From NCBI RefSeq assembly GCF_003387155.1, contig NZ_QUMT01000001.1, forward strand, positions 682,001-746,000: a stretch of DNA of 64,000 nt. Reading direction: 5' to 3'. Source of the stretch: Roseateles depolymerans (lineage in GTDB: Bacteria > Pseudomonadota > Gammaproteobacteria > Burkholderiales > Burkholderiaceae_C). The first letter of the stretch is position 1, and every line of letters starts with the position of its first letter. Made by a program: the position numbers and the translations under genes. The notes below the pieces were generated by a model. It searched no databases. It was given only the letters and a program-made list of their open reading frames with translations, and had not been told where the DNA came from. Of this stretch, positions 43,253 through 52,217 are shown in pieces.

Positions 43253-44610
43253 CCGCCACCACGCTCTTTCACGCCCCCCTGGCCTGGCTGGACGGCCGCT
43301 GGCAACCCGATGTGTTGCTGCGGGTCGGCGCTGACGGCCACTGGCTGGATGTACGGGCGGGCCTGCCGGCCCCGGAAGGCGCCCGCCGCCTGGACGGCCC
43401 GGTGCTGCCCAGTCTGGTGAATGCGCACAGCCATGCCTTCCAGCGCGCGTTTGCGGGCCTGGCGGAGCAGCGGGCCAGGGACAGCGACGACTTCTGGTCC
43501 TGGCGCGAACGGATGTATGGCGTGGCGCTGCGCATCACGCCGGACCAGTTGCGAGCCATTGCCGCGCAGCTCTACACCGAGCTGCTGGCAGGCGGCTACA
43601 CCCAGGTCTGCGAATTCCACTACCTGCATCACCGCGAAGACGGGCAGCCCTACGACGACGACCTGGCCATGAGCTGGGCGCTGGCCGAGGCGGCGCGCGA
43701 CGTGGGCATCGGCCTCACGCTCCTGCCGGTCCTCTATGCCCATGCAGGCTTCGCCGAGACCGGATTGCGCGACACCCAGCGCCGCTTCCGCACCGATGCC
43801 GACTGGGTCTGGCGGGCCTGCCAGCGCATCAATGCCGCCGGCTTGCCGCTGGTGTCGGCGGGTGTGGCGCTGCATTCGCTGCGGGCCGCGCATCCGGAAG
43901 ACATTCGGCATCTGCAGCAGCGCGTGGGCACCACCCCCGTCCCGATCCACATTCATGTGGCCGAGCAGCAGCAGGAGGTGAGGGACTGCCTGGCCGCCAC
44001 CGGTCAGCGGCCCCTGGCCGCCCTGGCCGACTACGGGCTGGATCCGCGCTGGCAACTGGTGCACGCCACCCACAGCACGCGCGGTGAGATCGACCGCATC
44101 GCCGCCAGCGGTGCGGGGGTGGTGATCTGCCCGGGCACTGAAGCCAATCTGGGTGACGGCCTGGCGGACCTGGAGGGCTGGTTGGCGGCAGGCGTGCCGA
44201 TGACCGTTGGCTCGGACAGCCAGGTCACCCGCTTCTGGGTCGAGGAACTGCGCTGGCTGGAGTACGGGCAGCGGCTGGGCCAGCAGCGTCGCAATGTGGC
44301 GGCCTGGCCGGGCCGTCAGCCCAGTACCGCTGCGCGGCTGTTCGATGCCTGCCTGAAGGGCAGCGCCGCAGCTGCCGGCCTGGGCGCCTGGGGCCTGGTG
44401 CCCGGTGCCCGCGCGGACTTCCTGGTGCTGGACGTGGCCGGCTGCGGACTGTCGGGCCTGCCCGCCGATGCGTTGATGGACGGGCTGATCTTCGCCAGCC
44501 AGGGGCAGCCCTGGCGCGAGGTGTTCGTGGCCGGCGTGTCGCAGCCGCTGCGGGATGCGGCGCGGACGCACCGTTTTGAGGCGGTCATGCAGGCGTGCTG
44601 GGGCGCCTGA
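43249..44610 (+). CDS. hutF: Formimidoylglutamate deiminase
   Basis: A 453-residue amidohydrolase that removes ammonia from N-formimino-L-glutamate to give N-formylglutamate for HutG. Metal and active-site segments are PSLVNAHSHAFQRAFAGLAE near residue 57, HIHVAEQQQEV near 237, VHATHSTRGE near 274 and VGSDSQVTRFWVEELR near 322. With HutG it shows that the pathway takes the formylglutamate route. Last gene of the hutCDIGF unit. Confidence 0.95.
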   Translation: MTATTLFHAPLAWLDGRWQPDVLLRVGADGHWLDVRAGLPAPEGARRLDGPVLPSLVNAHSHAFQRAFAGLAEQRARDSDDFWSWRERMYGVALRITPDQLRAIAAQLYTELLAGGYTQVCEFHYLHHREDGQPYDDDLAMSWALAEAARDVGIGLTLLPVLYAHAGFAETGLRDTQRRFRTDADWVWRACQRINAAGLPLVSAGVALHSLRAAHPEDIRHLQQRVGTTPVPIHIHVAEQQQEVRDCLAATGQRPLAALADYGLDPRWQLVHATHSTRGEIDRIAASGAGVVICPGTEANLGDGLADLEGWLAAGVPMTVGSDSQVTRFWVEELRWLEYGQRLGQQRRNVAAWPGRQPSTAARLFDACLKGSAAAAGLGAWGLVPGARADFLVLDVAGCGLSGLPADALMDGLIFASQGQPWREVFVAGVSQPLRDAARTHRFEAVMQACWGA

Positions 44611-44649
44611 TCGCTGAGGCCGGTTCGACCTGCTCCCGTCACCGAAGAC

Positions 44650-44661
44650 GGTTGCGCAACC
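44650..44661. promoter_or_regulatory. Perfect 12-base palindrome between hutF and the chemoreceptor gene
   Basis: GGTTGCGCAACC is perfectly symmetric and lies 40 bases past the hutF stop and 105 bases before the chemoreceptor start. It could be an operator for the chemoreceptor gene or part of a hut transcript end; no T tract follows. Further right, TTGTTC (44705) and TACGCT (44729), 18 bases apart, could be a promoter. Confidence 0.35.
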
Positions 44662-44766
44662 ATGCCGGAAACCCGGTAATTTCGAGGACCACGCGGCTGC
44701 GGACTTGTTCCTCCCGTACGACGTTTGCTACGCTGAGCAGTTATCACAAACATCGTTGGGGAAGGT

Positions 44767-46323
44767 ATGCAGTCCTTGCGCAACTACACCATCCGGGCGC
44801 GCCTCATGGCGCTGGGTCTCTTGTCGGTTTTGGCGCTGCTGATCATTGGCGGCGACGGTCTGTGGGCGATGGCCAAGACCAAGAAGGACTTCGAGCACTA
44901 CGTCGGCAATGACGTGGAATCGCTGGCCCAGTTGGCGGATGTCCGCGCCGGCGTCGGCAACCTGCGCCGTTTTGAGAAGGACATGATCATCAACATGGGC
45001 GAGCAGGGCGCCGTCAAGCGCTACCACCAGGACTGGCAGAAGGCCTACGACAGCACCTTCAAGAGCCTGGAAGCCATCGAGGCGCTGGATGTTCCGCCCG
45101 CGGTCAAATCGATTCCCGCCGCCATGAAGACCAACCTGGTCAGCTACAAGAGCGGCCTGGACGGCATCGTGGCACGCGTCCTGAATGACGACTTCACCGA
45201 TTCCGCCGAGGTGAACCGGGCCACCGAGCCCATCAAGGGCCCGATCCGCGAGATGGACAAGCAACTGGCGGAGTTGACCAAGACCGTGGTGGAGCGCGGC
45301 GCCAGCGAAGTGCAGCGCATGGATGCCGAGGAACGCCATGTGCGCCTGGCCCTGACCGCCGTGATGGTGCTGGGCGCCCTGGGCATCGGCGTGTTCACCT
45401 TCCTCAACATCGGCTCCATCCTTGCGCCGCTGGATGTGGCGGTACGCACCACCGAGCGCATCGCGCAGAAGGACCTCAGCGAAGCCGTGCAGGTACAGGG
45501 CAGCGACGAGACGGCCGCGATGATGCGTGGCGTGCAGGGCATGCAGGTGTCCATCCGCGGCGTGGTCAGCGAAGTGCGCAGCGCCACCGACAGCATTGCC
45601 ACCGCCTCGCGCGAAGTGGCCGCCGGTGCGCAGGACCTGAGCAACCGCACGGAACAGGCAGCCTCCAACCTGGAGGAAACGGCCTCCGCCATGGAGCAGC
45701 TCACCGCCAGCGTGCAGCACAACGCCGACTCCGCCCGCCAGGCCAATGCGCTGGCGTCGGAGGCGGCCCAAGTGGCCGAGCGCGGCGTCGCGGTGGTGGG
45801 GGACGTGGTGCAGACCATGGGCCGCATCAGCGCTTCCTCCGACCGCATTGCCGACATCATCGGCACCATCGACGGCATCGCCTTCCAGACCAATATCCTG
45901 GCGCTGAATGCCGCCGTGGAAGCCGCACGTGCCGGCGAGCAGGGCCGCGGCTTTGCCGTCGTGGCGGCGGAAGTGCGGACGCTGGCGCAGCGCAGCGCCG
46001 AAGCGGCCAAGGAGATCAAGCAGCTCATCCAGTCCAGCGGCGAGGCTGTGGCCAGCGGCGCGGAACTGGTGGAGCGGGCCGGTGGCACGATGCGCGAGAT
46101 CTCGGACTCGATCGGGCGGGTGTCCCGCATCGTGTCGGAGATCAGCCATGCCACGGCGGAGCAGAGCAGTGGCATTCACCAGATCGGCTCGGCCATCTCG
46201 CAGCTGGACCAGATGACGCAGCAGAACGCAGCCTTGGTGGAGGAATCGGCCGCCGCGGCGCAGAGCCTGCAGCAGCAGGCGGACGCGTTGTCGCAGTCGG
46301 TGTCGGTGTTCCGGCTGGCCTGA
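44767..46323 (+). CDS. Methyl-accepting chemotaxis protein (4HB type)
   Basis: A 518-residue chemoreceptor. A membrane helix at about residues 12-35, a four-helix-bundle periplasmic sensor (about 40-190), a second helix ([20 protein letters not shown], about 195-220), HAMP (about 215-270) and a cytoplasmic signalling domain with the hairpin tip [20 protein letters not shown] and [20 protein letters not shown]. It lacks a C-terminal NWETF-type pentapeptide for CheR binding. The ligand is unknown. Its start follows a GGGGAAGG site. Confidence 0.95.
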   Translation: MQSLRNYTIRARLMALGLLSVLALLIIGGDGLWAMAKTKKDFEHYVGNDVESLAQLADVRAGVGNLRRFEKDMIINMGEQGAVKRYHQDWQKAYDSTFKSLEAIEALDVPPAVKSIPAAMKTNLVSYKSGLDGIVARVLNDDFTDSAEVNRATEPIKGPIREMDKQLAELTKTVVERGASEVQRMDAEERHVRLALTAVMVLGALGIGVFTFLNIGSILAPLDVAVRTTERIAQKDLSEAVQVQGSDETAAMMRGVQGMQVSIRGVVSEVRSATDSIATASREVAAGAQDLSNRTEQAASNLEETASAMEQLTASVQHNADSARQANALASEAAQVAERGVAVVGDVVQTMGRISASSDRIADIIGTIDGIAFQTNILALNAAVEAARAGEQGRGFAVVAAEVRTLAQRSAEAAKEIKQLIQSSGEAVASGAELVERAGGTMREISDSIGRVSRIVSEISHATAEQSSGIHQIGSAISQLDQMTQQNAALVEESAAAAQSLQQQADALSQSVSVFRLA

Positions 46324-46330
46324 GGGACTT

Positions 46331-48022
46331 TCAGCAGCTCATTGCATGCACGCGGTTGCGGCCGCCGTGCTTGGCCGCATAAAGCGCCTGGTCCGCCATC
46401 TCCACCAGCAGCTGCGGCTGCTGCGGTGCCTCCGCCGTGCTCAGCCCGATGCTGACCGTCAGTTGCAGGTTGGGCGCCAGGTCCTTCCAGCTGTGACGCG
46501 CAATGGCGGCCCGCAGCCGCTCGCAGATGTCCAGCGCCCGGCTGGCGGGGACGCCGACAAACACCAGCATGAACTCCTCGCCCCCGACCCGCGCCAGCAG
46601 GTCGGCCGCGCGCAACTGCTTGCGCAGGCACAGGGCCACCTGCTGCAGCACCAGGTCCCCCATGCCGTGGCCCCAGGTGTCGTTGACCCGCTTGAAGAAG
46701 TCCACATCCAGCAGGCCCAGCGCGATGGGCTTGCGCTCCTGCCGCGCCCGCTCCACCAGCAGCGGCAGGGCGAATTCGGCATGGCGACGGTTGTTGAGGC
46801 CGGTCAGCGCATCCTCATGAGCCATGCGGCCCAGCTCGTCCGCCTGTCGCTTGAGCTTGCTGTGCTCCTGCTCGGCATGGTCGGCCCGTTCACGTTCACG
46901 GCGGGCGTCCTGCAGGGCATGCTCGGCGCGGGCCTGCGCCTGCTCGAATTCCTGGCGGATCAGCATGGCCTCGGTCTGAAGCGCCATCGCGCTGCGGGCG
47001 GACTGCCGCTCCAGTTCGGACAGCTGTTCATGCGCCGCCAGGGCTTTGGCAAAGTCCCCACGGGCCTTGCAGGTCTGGTACATGGCCAGCGACATCTGTC
47101 GGCGCATGCGGGCGGGCAGCGGCGGCGGATCCTGACCGGAGAGCAGATGCTGGATGGTGGCCACCGCCGCGTCCACCGCCAAGGCATCGCCGCGAAGGCC
47201 CATCAGCGCCCGCTGGGCGCGGGCCTGGCGCTGCATGCCGGCATAGCCGTGGCGCACGGCCAGCGCCTCGTATTCGTCAATCAGCCCGCCGGCCTGCACC
47301 AGGTCGCCGCTGCCGAGCAACTGCTCCACCTGGTTGGACAGCGTCACGGCGATGATGAAGGGGTTGGGCTCCTCCCGCACCAGGGTCGCGGCGCGTTGGG
47401 CGTAGGGGCCGGCCTGGGCCAGGGCTTCCGCGGCGCCGGTGCGGTCGCCGTTGCGCAGCGCCTCGCCATGGGCCTGCAGCCAGAAATGCGCCAGGTTATT
47501 CAGGCAGGAGAGCAGCAGTTCGCGGTCACCGTGCGGGCTGTGCGGATCGACCTGGGCCTGTGCAATCTCCAGCGCCTGCAGCGTGTCCTGGCAGGCCTGT
47601 TCGGTCTGGTCCATGGCGGCGTAGGAGACCGCGAGCCGGTTCAGGGCCCAGGCTTCCCGCACCCGGTCACCGGCTTGGCGCGCAGCGGCCAGCGCCTGCC
47701 AGGCGGCCTGCGCCGCATCCCGGCCCATCTGGAACTGGGCATAAACGAAGGAGAGTTCGGTGAGCGCCTCGGCCAGTCGGGCCTCAAAGCCGTCGCCGGG
47801 CGTCTGGCGGGCGAGGGCGACCGCTTCGCTGGCCCGGCGCAGCGCGGCTTGCAAGTCCCCCTGGCGGGGAAGAATGTGGGCCAGCGCGGTGAGGATGTGC
47901 ACACGCTCCCGGTCGTCGGCAGCGACGGCCAGGGAGCGCTCCAGTGCGTCGGTGGCGTCACGGTAGGCGCCGCGACGGCTCAGATCATGGGCACGGGCCA
48001 GCTCGCGTTGGAACATGCCCAA
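46331..48022 (-). CDS. Diguanylate cyclase with TPR-like N-terminal sensor
   Basis: A 563-residue protein. About residues 1-330 are helical TPR-like repeats (AHDLSRRGAYRDATDALERS; AQAAWQALAAARQAGDRVRE), about 340-400 a coiled coil, and about 400-560 a GGDEF domain with active motif GGEEF near residue 480 and an inhibitory RAAD five residues before it. It should make cyclic di-GMP and be product-inhibited. There is no membrane segment. It converges on the chemoreceptor gene with 7 bases between them; cyclic di-GMP could bear on the adhesin in this window, but no direct link is visible. Confidence 0.9.
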   Translation of the reverse strand: MGMFQRELARAHDLSRRGAYRDATDALERSLAVAADDRERVHILTALAHILPRQGDLQAALRRASEAVALARQTPGDGFEARLAEALTELSFVYAQFQMGRDAAQAAWQALAAARQAGDRVREAWALNRLAVSYAAMDQTEQACQDTLQALEIAQAQVDPHSPHGDRELLLSCLNNLAHFWLQAHGEALRNGDRTGAAEALAQAGPYAQRAATLVREEPNPFIIAVTLSNQVEQLLGSGDLVQAGGLIDEYEALAVRHGYAGMQRQARAQRALMGLRGDALAVDAAVATIQHLLSGQDPPPLPARMRRQMSLAMYQTCKARGDFAKALAAHEQLSELERQSARSAMALQTEAMLIRQEFEQAQARAEHALQDARRERERADHAEQEHSKLKRQADELGRMAHEDALTGLNNRRHAEFALPLLVERARQERKPIALGLLDVDFFKRVNDTWGHGMGDLVLQQVALCLRKQLRAADLLARVGGEEFMLVFVGVPASRALDICERLRAAIARHSWKDLAPNLQLTVSIGLSTAEAPQQPQLLVEMADQALYAAKHGGRNRVHAMSC

Positions 48023-48140
48023 GCATTGGGCGACTCGCGCCTCGCGTCAATGCTGACCGGCCCCAGGAAGGCCGTGCAGATGCGCCGTGATGGTGAAAAG
48101 TCTCAGATCGCGGCAGCAGTTGTCGCTGATCAAGGTGGCA

Positions 48141-48160
48141 AGGCAGGCACGGGCCTGCCT
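48141..48160 (-). terminator. Hairpin downstream of the FucP-type transporter gene
   Basis: AGGCAGGC and GCCTGCCT form an 8-base-pair GC-rich stem with loop ACGG, about 33-52 bases past the transporter stop codon (reverse strand). No T tract follows, so termination would be weak or need Rho. Confidence 0.5.
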
Positions 48161-48202
48161 GTGCTCAAGTTCCTGTGCCCAGGTTCCTGTGTTCAGGTCC
48201 GC
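48161..48202. repeat. Three tandem 14-base units over the stop codon of the transporter gene
   Basis: GTGCTCAAGTTCCT, GTGCCCAGGTTCCT and GTGTTCAGGTCCGC follow one another at 48161, 48175 and 48189. The third holds the transporter stop codon (reverse strand, 48193-48195). Similarity falls with distance from one another as in the other stop-anchored arrays. Confidence 0.85.
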
Positions 48203-49455
48203 ACGGCAGCGGCGGCCGGCGTCGTCGTGGCCACCGGCACCACGCGGTGACCCCGCGCGGCGTAGTAGGCGATGTAGACGTAGCAGACCAGCGGCACCAC
48301 GAAGGACGGCAGCAGGCCGTGGCTGTCGGCCAGCGCACCTTGCACCAGCGGCACCAGCGCACCGCCGACGATGGCCATGCACAGCAGGCCGGAGCCCTGT
48401 TCGGTCCGGGGGCCCAGGCGTTCCAGTGCCAGCGAGAAGATGGTGGGGAACATGATGGCGTTGCACAGGCCGATGGCCAGCAGCGCCCACATGGTCAGGT
48501 GACCGCCGGCCAGCATGGCCACCGTCAGCAACACAACAGCGCCGACTGCGCAGCCCGTCATCAGGCGGGCGGCCGACATGCGCTTCATCAGCCAGGCGCC
48601 GATGAAACGGCCCACCATCGCGCCGCCCCAGTACAGGGCCAGCATGTGGCCGGCATCGCTGCCCGACAGGCTCGCCACATCCGGCGCGCTCATCACGCTG
48701 ACCAGGAAGCTGCCGATCGACACTTCAGCACCCACGTACACAAAGATGGCCAGCACGCCCAGCAACAGATGGCGGTGGCGCCAGGCGGGCGGGGTGCTGG
48801 CAGCAGCGCGGGCGTCCTGCGTGTCACCGACCTTGGGCAGCTTCACCACCATCAGCACGCCGGCAATCACCAGCAGCGCGGCGGCCAGACCCAGGTAGGG
48901 GCCGCGCACAGCAGTGGCTTCAGCGGCGACGGAGTCGGCGGCAGCCAGGATCAGCGAGGCGCCGAACAGCGGCCCGACGGTGGTGCCCAGCGAGTTGAAG
49001 GCCTGGGTCCAGGTCAGGCGGCGGGAGGCTTCCTGCTCCGGGCCCAGCAAGGTGACATACGGATTGGCCGCGACCTGCAGCAGCGTCACACCGCTGGCCA
49101 GCACGAACAGCGCCCCGAGGAACCAGCCATAGGTCTGGAAGGTGGCGGCGGGATAGAACAGGGCACAGCCGATGGCGGCAATCACCAGCCCCATCACCAT
49201 GCCGCGCTGGTACCCCCAGCGGCGCACCACTTGTCCCGCCGGGAGCGAGACCAGGAAGTAGGCGCCGAAGAAGCAGAACTGCACCAGCATGGCCTGCACG
49301 TAGTTCAGCGAGAACACGGCCTTGAGGTGGGGAATCAGCACGTCGTTCAGCGAGGTGATGAGACCCCATCCGAAAAACAGCGCGGTCAGCAGCGGCATGC
49401 CGTAGCGCGGCGCAGAGGCGGAGGAGTCGGAGGCGGGGCGAGACGAAGCGTTCAT
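48193..49455 (-). CDS. FucP/GluP-type sugar transporter (MFS)
   Basis: A 420-residue protein with 12 membrane helices of the fucose/glucose/galactose:proton symporter branch of the MFS. Signatures include LTALFFGWGLITSLNDVLIP, LQVAANPYVTLLGP, RLTWTQAFNSLGTTVGPLFG and CNAIMFPTIFSLALERLGP. The first 20 residues are Ser/Ala-rich and cytoplasmic. The sugar cannot be read from sequence. It stands alone, with a large AT-richer regulatory region upstream shared with the two-component genes. Confidence 0.88.
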   Translation of the reverse strand: MNASSRPASDSSASAPRYGMPLLTALFFGWGLITSLNDVLIPHLKAVFSLNYVQAMLVQFCFFGAYFLVSLPAGQVVRRWGYQRGMVMGLVIAAIGCALFYPAATFQTYGWFLGALFVLASGVTLLQVAANPYVTLLGPEQEASRRLTWTQAFNSLGTTVGPLFGASLILAAADSVAAEATAVRGPYLGLAAALLVIAGVLMVVKLPKVGDTQDARAAASTPPAWRHRHLLLGVLAIFVYVGAEVSIGSFLVSVMSAPDVASLSGSDAGHMLALYWGGAMVGRFIGAWLMKRMSAARLMTGCAVGAVVLLTVAMLAGGHLTMWALLAIGLCNAIMFPTIFSLALERLGPRTEQGSGLLCMAIVGGALVPLVQGALADSHGLLPSFVVPLVCYVYIAYYAARGHRVVPVATTTPAAAAVRT

Positions 49456-49860
49456 GTCCGGTGGCCTGTAGTGAGCGGCTTGGAAATCCGAGATGGCAAT
49501 CCGGCGGCCCGCAGGGCGGCATCGTCTTGACTCCTCGGCGGGGACTGAGTCCCTCTCAACTTGAACGAAACTTTAAAACAAGATGAAAAGGAGTTCCCCA
49601 GGGTTACTACCTAAATCCCTGTTCGCTACCACGTGTTTGCGCCATTTCAGGGCGAGGCTGCCCCGAGTCTTTGCAGAAAAATTAACTGAAAATTAAACAA
49701 TGGAAGGCAGATAACATCAGGGTTTGTTAAGCCTTGAAGGGGTTCCCGGGAAGGCTGACGTTCCCCCCGGTGCAGGGCGTGAATGCCCTGTCCCGGTGCA
49801 GCGGCGGGAACCGATCAGTTACGCTTGCGCGGTTGCCATCCCCGGCCCTTGTTGTTGCCC
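49456..49860. other. AT-richer divergent regulatory region between transporter and two-component genes
   Basis: 405 bases without a gene, markedly less GC-rich than its surroundings around 49555-49600 and 49675-49735. It must hold promoters for the leftward sugar transporter and the rightward response regulator. The stretch AACGAAACTTTAAAAC near 49564 could belong to a sugar-responsive operator but shows no full symmetry. The PmrA/QseB-like direct repeat at 49681-49697 is described separately. Confidence 0.6.
49681..49697. promoter_or_regulatory. PmrA/QseB-type response regulator box
   Basis: ATTAAC-N5-ATTAAA; on the reverse strand TTTAAT-N5-GTTAAT. Two half-sites repeat with an 11-base period, and the arrangement fits the YTTAAK-N5-YTTAAK box of PmrA/QseB-type regulators at all but one position. 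The regulator encoded 164 bases downstream belongs to this group, so it may control its own gene or the sugar transporter. Confidence 0.5.
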
Positions 49861-50628
49861 ATGCCCAGACTTCTGATCGCCGAAGACGATCCCATGCTGA
49901 CCGATGCGCTGGTGTCCCAGTTCCAGGGCGCCGGTTTCGAGGTGGAGCATGCGCCCAACGGTCCGGTGGCCGACTATCTGCTGACGCGTCAACCCTTTGA
50001 CGTCGCCATCCTCGATCTGGGGCTGCCCTATGTGGATGGCATGGACGTGCTGCGACAGGCGCGGCGCAGCGGCTCGCGGGTGCCGGTGCTCATCCTCACC
50101 GCCCGCGACCGGGTGGACGACCGGGTGAACGGGCTCAATGCGGGCGCGGACGACTATCTCGTCAAGCCGTTTGATTTCCCCGAGCTGCTGGCGCGGGTCA
50201 ATGCGCTGCTGCGGCGCGGGCAGGCCTCCGCGCAGGAGCCAAGCGACTCTCCGGCGGGACTCGTGCTGGATCGCCCCAACCGGCGGGCACTGCTCCACAG
50301 CGAGGTGCTGGACCTGACCCAGCGCGAATGGTGCCTGCTGGAGCTGCTCATCTCGCGCCGAGACAACGTCGTCACCAAGGAAGAGATCACCGCCGCCTGG
50401 GCGGGCGGGGACGGCGCGTCCGACGGCAGCGGCTCCGTCGAGGTCTACATCCACCGGCTGCGCAAGAAACTGGCGCAGAGCGGGATGAACATCCGCACCT
50501 TGCGCGGGCTTGGGTATTTGCTCGAGGCCGATCGTGCTGCCGACCGGTCTGGGGATCGTTCGTCGGATCGTTCGCCCGAGGCCGCGCCGGATCGCTCGCC
50601 GGACGGCGCGGAGACGGCCACCCGATGA
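49861..50628 (+). CDS. OmpR/QseB-TctD-type response regulator
   Basis: A 255-residue regulator. A receiver domain covers about 1-120 (acidic pocket EDD 8-10, phospho-acceptor Asp52 in VAILDLGLPYVDG, Lys in DYLVKPFDFPELLARV), and a winged-helix OmpR-type DNA-binding domain about 135-230 (SVEVYIHRLRKKLAQSG). The last 30 residues are an unusual Asp/Arg/Ser tail (DRSGDRSSDRSPE...) coded by 12-base repeats, not part of the fold. The start at 49861 is where the family begins. It overlaps the kinase gene by 4 bases. Confidence 0.93.
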   Translation: MPRLLIAEDDPMLTDALVSQFQGAGFEVEHAPNGPVADYLLTRQPFDVAILDLGLPYVDGMDVLRQARRSGSRVPVLILTARDRVDDRVNGLNAGADDYLVKPFDFPELLARVNALLRRGQASAQEPSDSPAGLVLDRPNRRALLHSEVLDLTQREWCLLELLISRRDNVVTKEEITAAWAGGDGASDGSGSVEVYIHRLRKKLAQSGMNIRTLRGLGYLLEADRAADRSGDRSSDRSPEAAPDRSPDGAETATR

Positions 50629-52067
50629 GCGCCCGCGGGTCGGCCCCGCCGACACTTTCGCTGCAGCGCCAGCTGTTCCTGTGGCTGATCCTGCCGCAGA
50701 TCGTGCTGTGGGCGGCGGCCGGCATCTTCACTTTCAAGCTGGCGCTCTCGTATGCCAACCGCGAGATCGACGCGTCCCTCTCCACCGCCACGCGCGCCTT
50801 GGCCCGTCGCATCCAGCCGCTGGAGTCCGGCCTGCTGATCGACTTCCCGCGCGCTGCTCAGGACATTCTGGAGTCCGACCCGAACGACCGGTTGATGTAC
50901 ATGGTCAGCTCGCCGCCCGGCAACTTCGTGCTGGGCAATCAGCACCTGCCGCCGATCCCGGAAGGGCAGCCGCGACGCTGGGGCCTGCCGGAGTTCCACA
51001 ACGGCGAGATGCGCGAGGGGGAGAAAGTGGTGCCGGTGCGGCAGGCCGCTTTGTATGTGCGCATGGGCGGTGGGCTCAACGCGCCGGAGCAGGCGCTGCT
51101 GGTGCAGGTGGCCAAGTCCCGCGCCAGCAGCGGGGCGCTGGCCCGCGGCATCCTGCTGGACACGGTGCTGCCCCTGTCCCTGCTGGGCGCGCTGTTGACG
51201 CTGGTGGTGCACTTCGGCATCCGAGCGGGGCTGTCGTCCCTGACGACCTTGCGGCGAGAAGTGGATGGTCGCGACCCGGAAGACCTGGCCCCGATCCGGT
51301 TGGACACGGCGCCGGTGGAAGTGCGCGGACTGGCCGAGGCGGTCAATGCGCTGCTCGGAAAGGTGCGGCGGAGCATGGAAGTGCAGCGGCGCTTCATCGA
51401 TGACGCGGCCCATCAGCTGCGCACCCCGCTGGCGGGGCTGCGCAGCCAGACCGAGCTGGCCTTGCAGGCGGTGCGGACCGACCGCAGCGAGGAGGTGATG
51501 GCGCGGCTGCAGAAGGTGCATCAGAGCGCGCTGCACAGTGCCCATCTGGTCAGCCAGTTGCTGATGCTGGCCCGCTCGGGGCCGGAGGGCGCGTCGGCGC
51601 TGCCGGTTGAACGCATCGACCTGGCGGCGCTGTGCCGGGCGGTGGCGCTGGCCTGCGTGCCGCGAGCCCTGGCAGCGGACATGGACCTGGGCGTGGACGA
51701 TGCGCCCGACGGGGCGACCATCGACGGCCGCCCGATGCTCATCCGCGAGGCGCTGGGCAATCTGCTGGACAATGCGCTGCAATACGCCGGACGGGGCGCC
51801 ACGGTGACGGTGCGGGTGCAGCGGTCGGGGGACCAGGTGCGGGTGCAGGTGGAGGACAACGGCTGCGGCATGTCGGAGGCCGACCGCGAGCGGGCGTTTG
51901 AACGCTTCTACCGGGCGCGACCCGATGCACAGGGGTCGGGCCTGGGTCTGGCCATCGTGCGGGAGATCGTGACGCTGCATGGCGGGACGGTGTCGCTGGA
52001 GGCGGTGCAGCCGCAGGGGACACTGGTGACGATGGCGTTTCCGGCGGCGGATCAAACCGCGCCTTGA
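50625..52067 (+). CDS. Sensor histidine kinase, TctE/QseC type
   Basis: A 480-residue inner-membrane kinase. Membrane helices at about residues 20-40 and 172-195 flank a 130-residue periplasmic sensor of the TctE (2CSK_N) type, then HAMP, a dimerisation domain with His263 in DDAAHQLRTPLAGLRSQTEL, and an ATP-binding domain with NLLDNALQYAGRG, EDNGCGMSEADRERAFERFY and GSGLGLAIV. TctE-type sensors often respond to organic acids; the signal here is unknown. Coupled to the regulator by ATGA overlap. Its stop codon lies inside the first unit of a 12-base array. Confidence 0.94.
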   Translation: MSARGSAPPTLSLQRQLFLWLILPQIVLWAAAGIFTFKLALSYANREIDASLSTATRALARRIQPLESGLLIDFPRAAQDILESDPNDRLMYMVSSPPGNFVLGNQHLPPIPEGQPRRWGLPEFHNGEMREGEKVVPVRQAALYVRMGGGLNAPEQALLVQVAKSRASSGALARGILLDTVLPLSLLGALLTLVVHFGIRAGLSSLTTLRREVDGRDPEDLAPIRLDTAPVEVRGLAEAVNALLGKVRRSMEVQRRFIDDAAHQLRTPLAGLRSQTELALQAVRTDRSEEVMARLQKVHQSALHSAHLVSQLLMLARSGPEGASALPVERIDLAALCRAVALACVPRALAADMDLGVDDAPDGATIDGRPMLIREALGNLLDNALQYAGRGATVTVRVQRSGDQVRVQVEDNGCGMSEADRERAFERFYRARPDAQGSGLGLAIVREIVTLHGGTVSLEAVQPQGTLVTMAFPAADQTAP

Positions 52068-52111
52068 TCCACCTTTTGATCCACCTATTGATCCGCCTAT
52101 TGATCCGCGTG
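52064..52111. repeat. Four tandem 12-base units over the stop codon of the sensor kinase gene
   Basis: TTGATCCACCTT, TTGATCCACCTA, TTGATCCGCCTA and TTGATCCGCGTG in succession. The first contains the kinase stop TGA (52065-52067); each later copy keeps the TGA in the same frame because 12 is a multiple of three. The gap on to DUF429 continues with similar CCCATCGAC and ACGCCC words. Confidence 0.9.
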
Positions 52112-52217
52112 TGGGCCCGATCCGTATCAATCCCTTGCCCATCGACTTCACGCCCATCGACGTCACGCCCCGCGGCGTCTCCATCACGCGTCCCCGCGCA
52201 TCCTCCAGCCCCTTGTC

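Noticed and set aside
44728-46179. Long open frame antisense to the chemoreceptor
   Set aside because: His/Gly/Ala-rich noise; the plus-strand chemoreceptor explains the region.
48175-49530. Long open frame on the plus strand (451 codons) opposite the sugar transporter
   Set aside because: His/Gln/Arg-rich translation without family character, fully antisense to a clear MFS gene; a GC-driven shadow.
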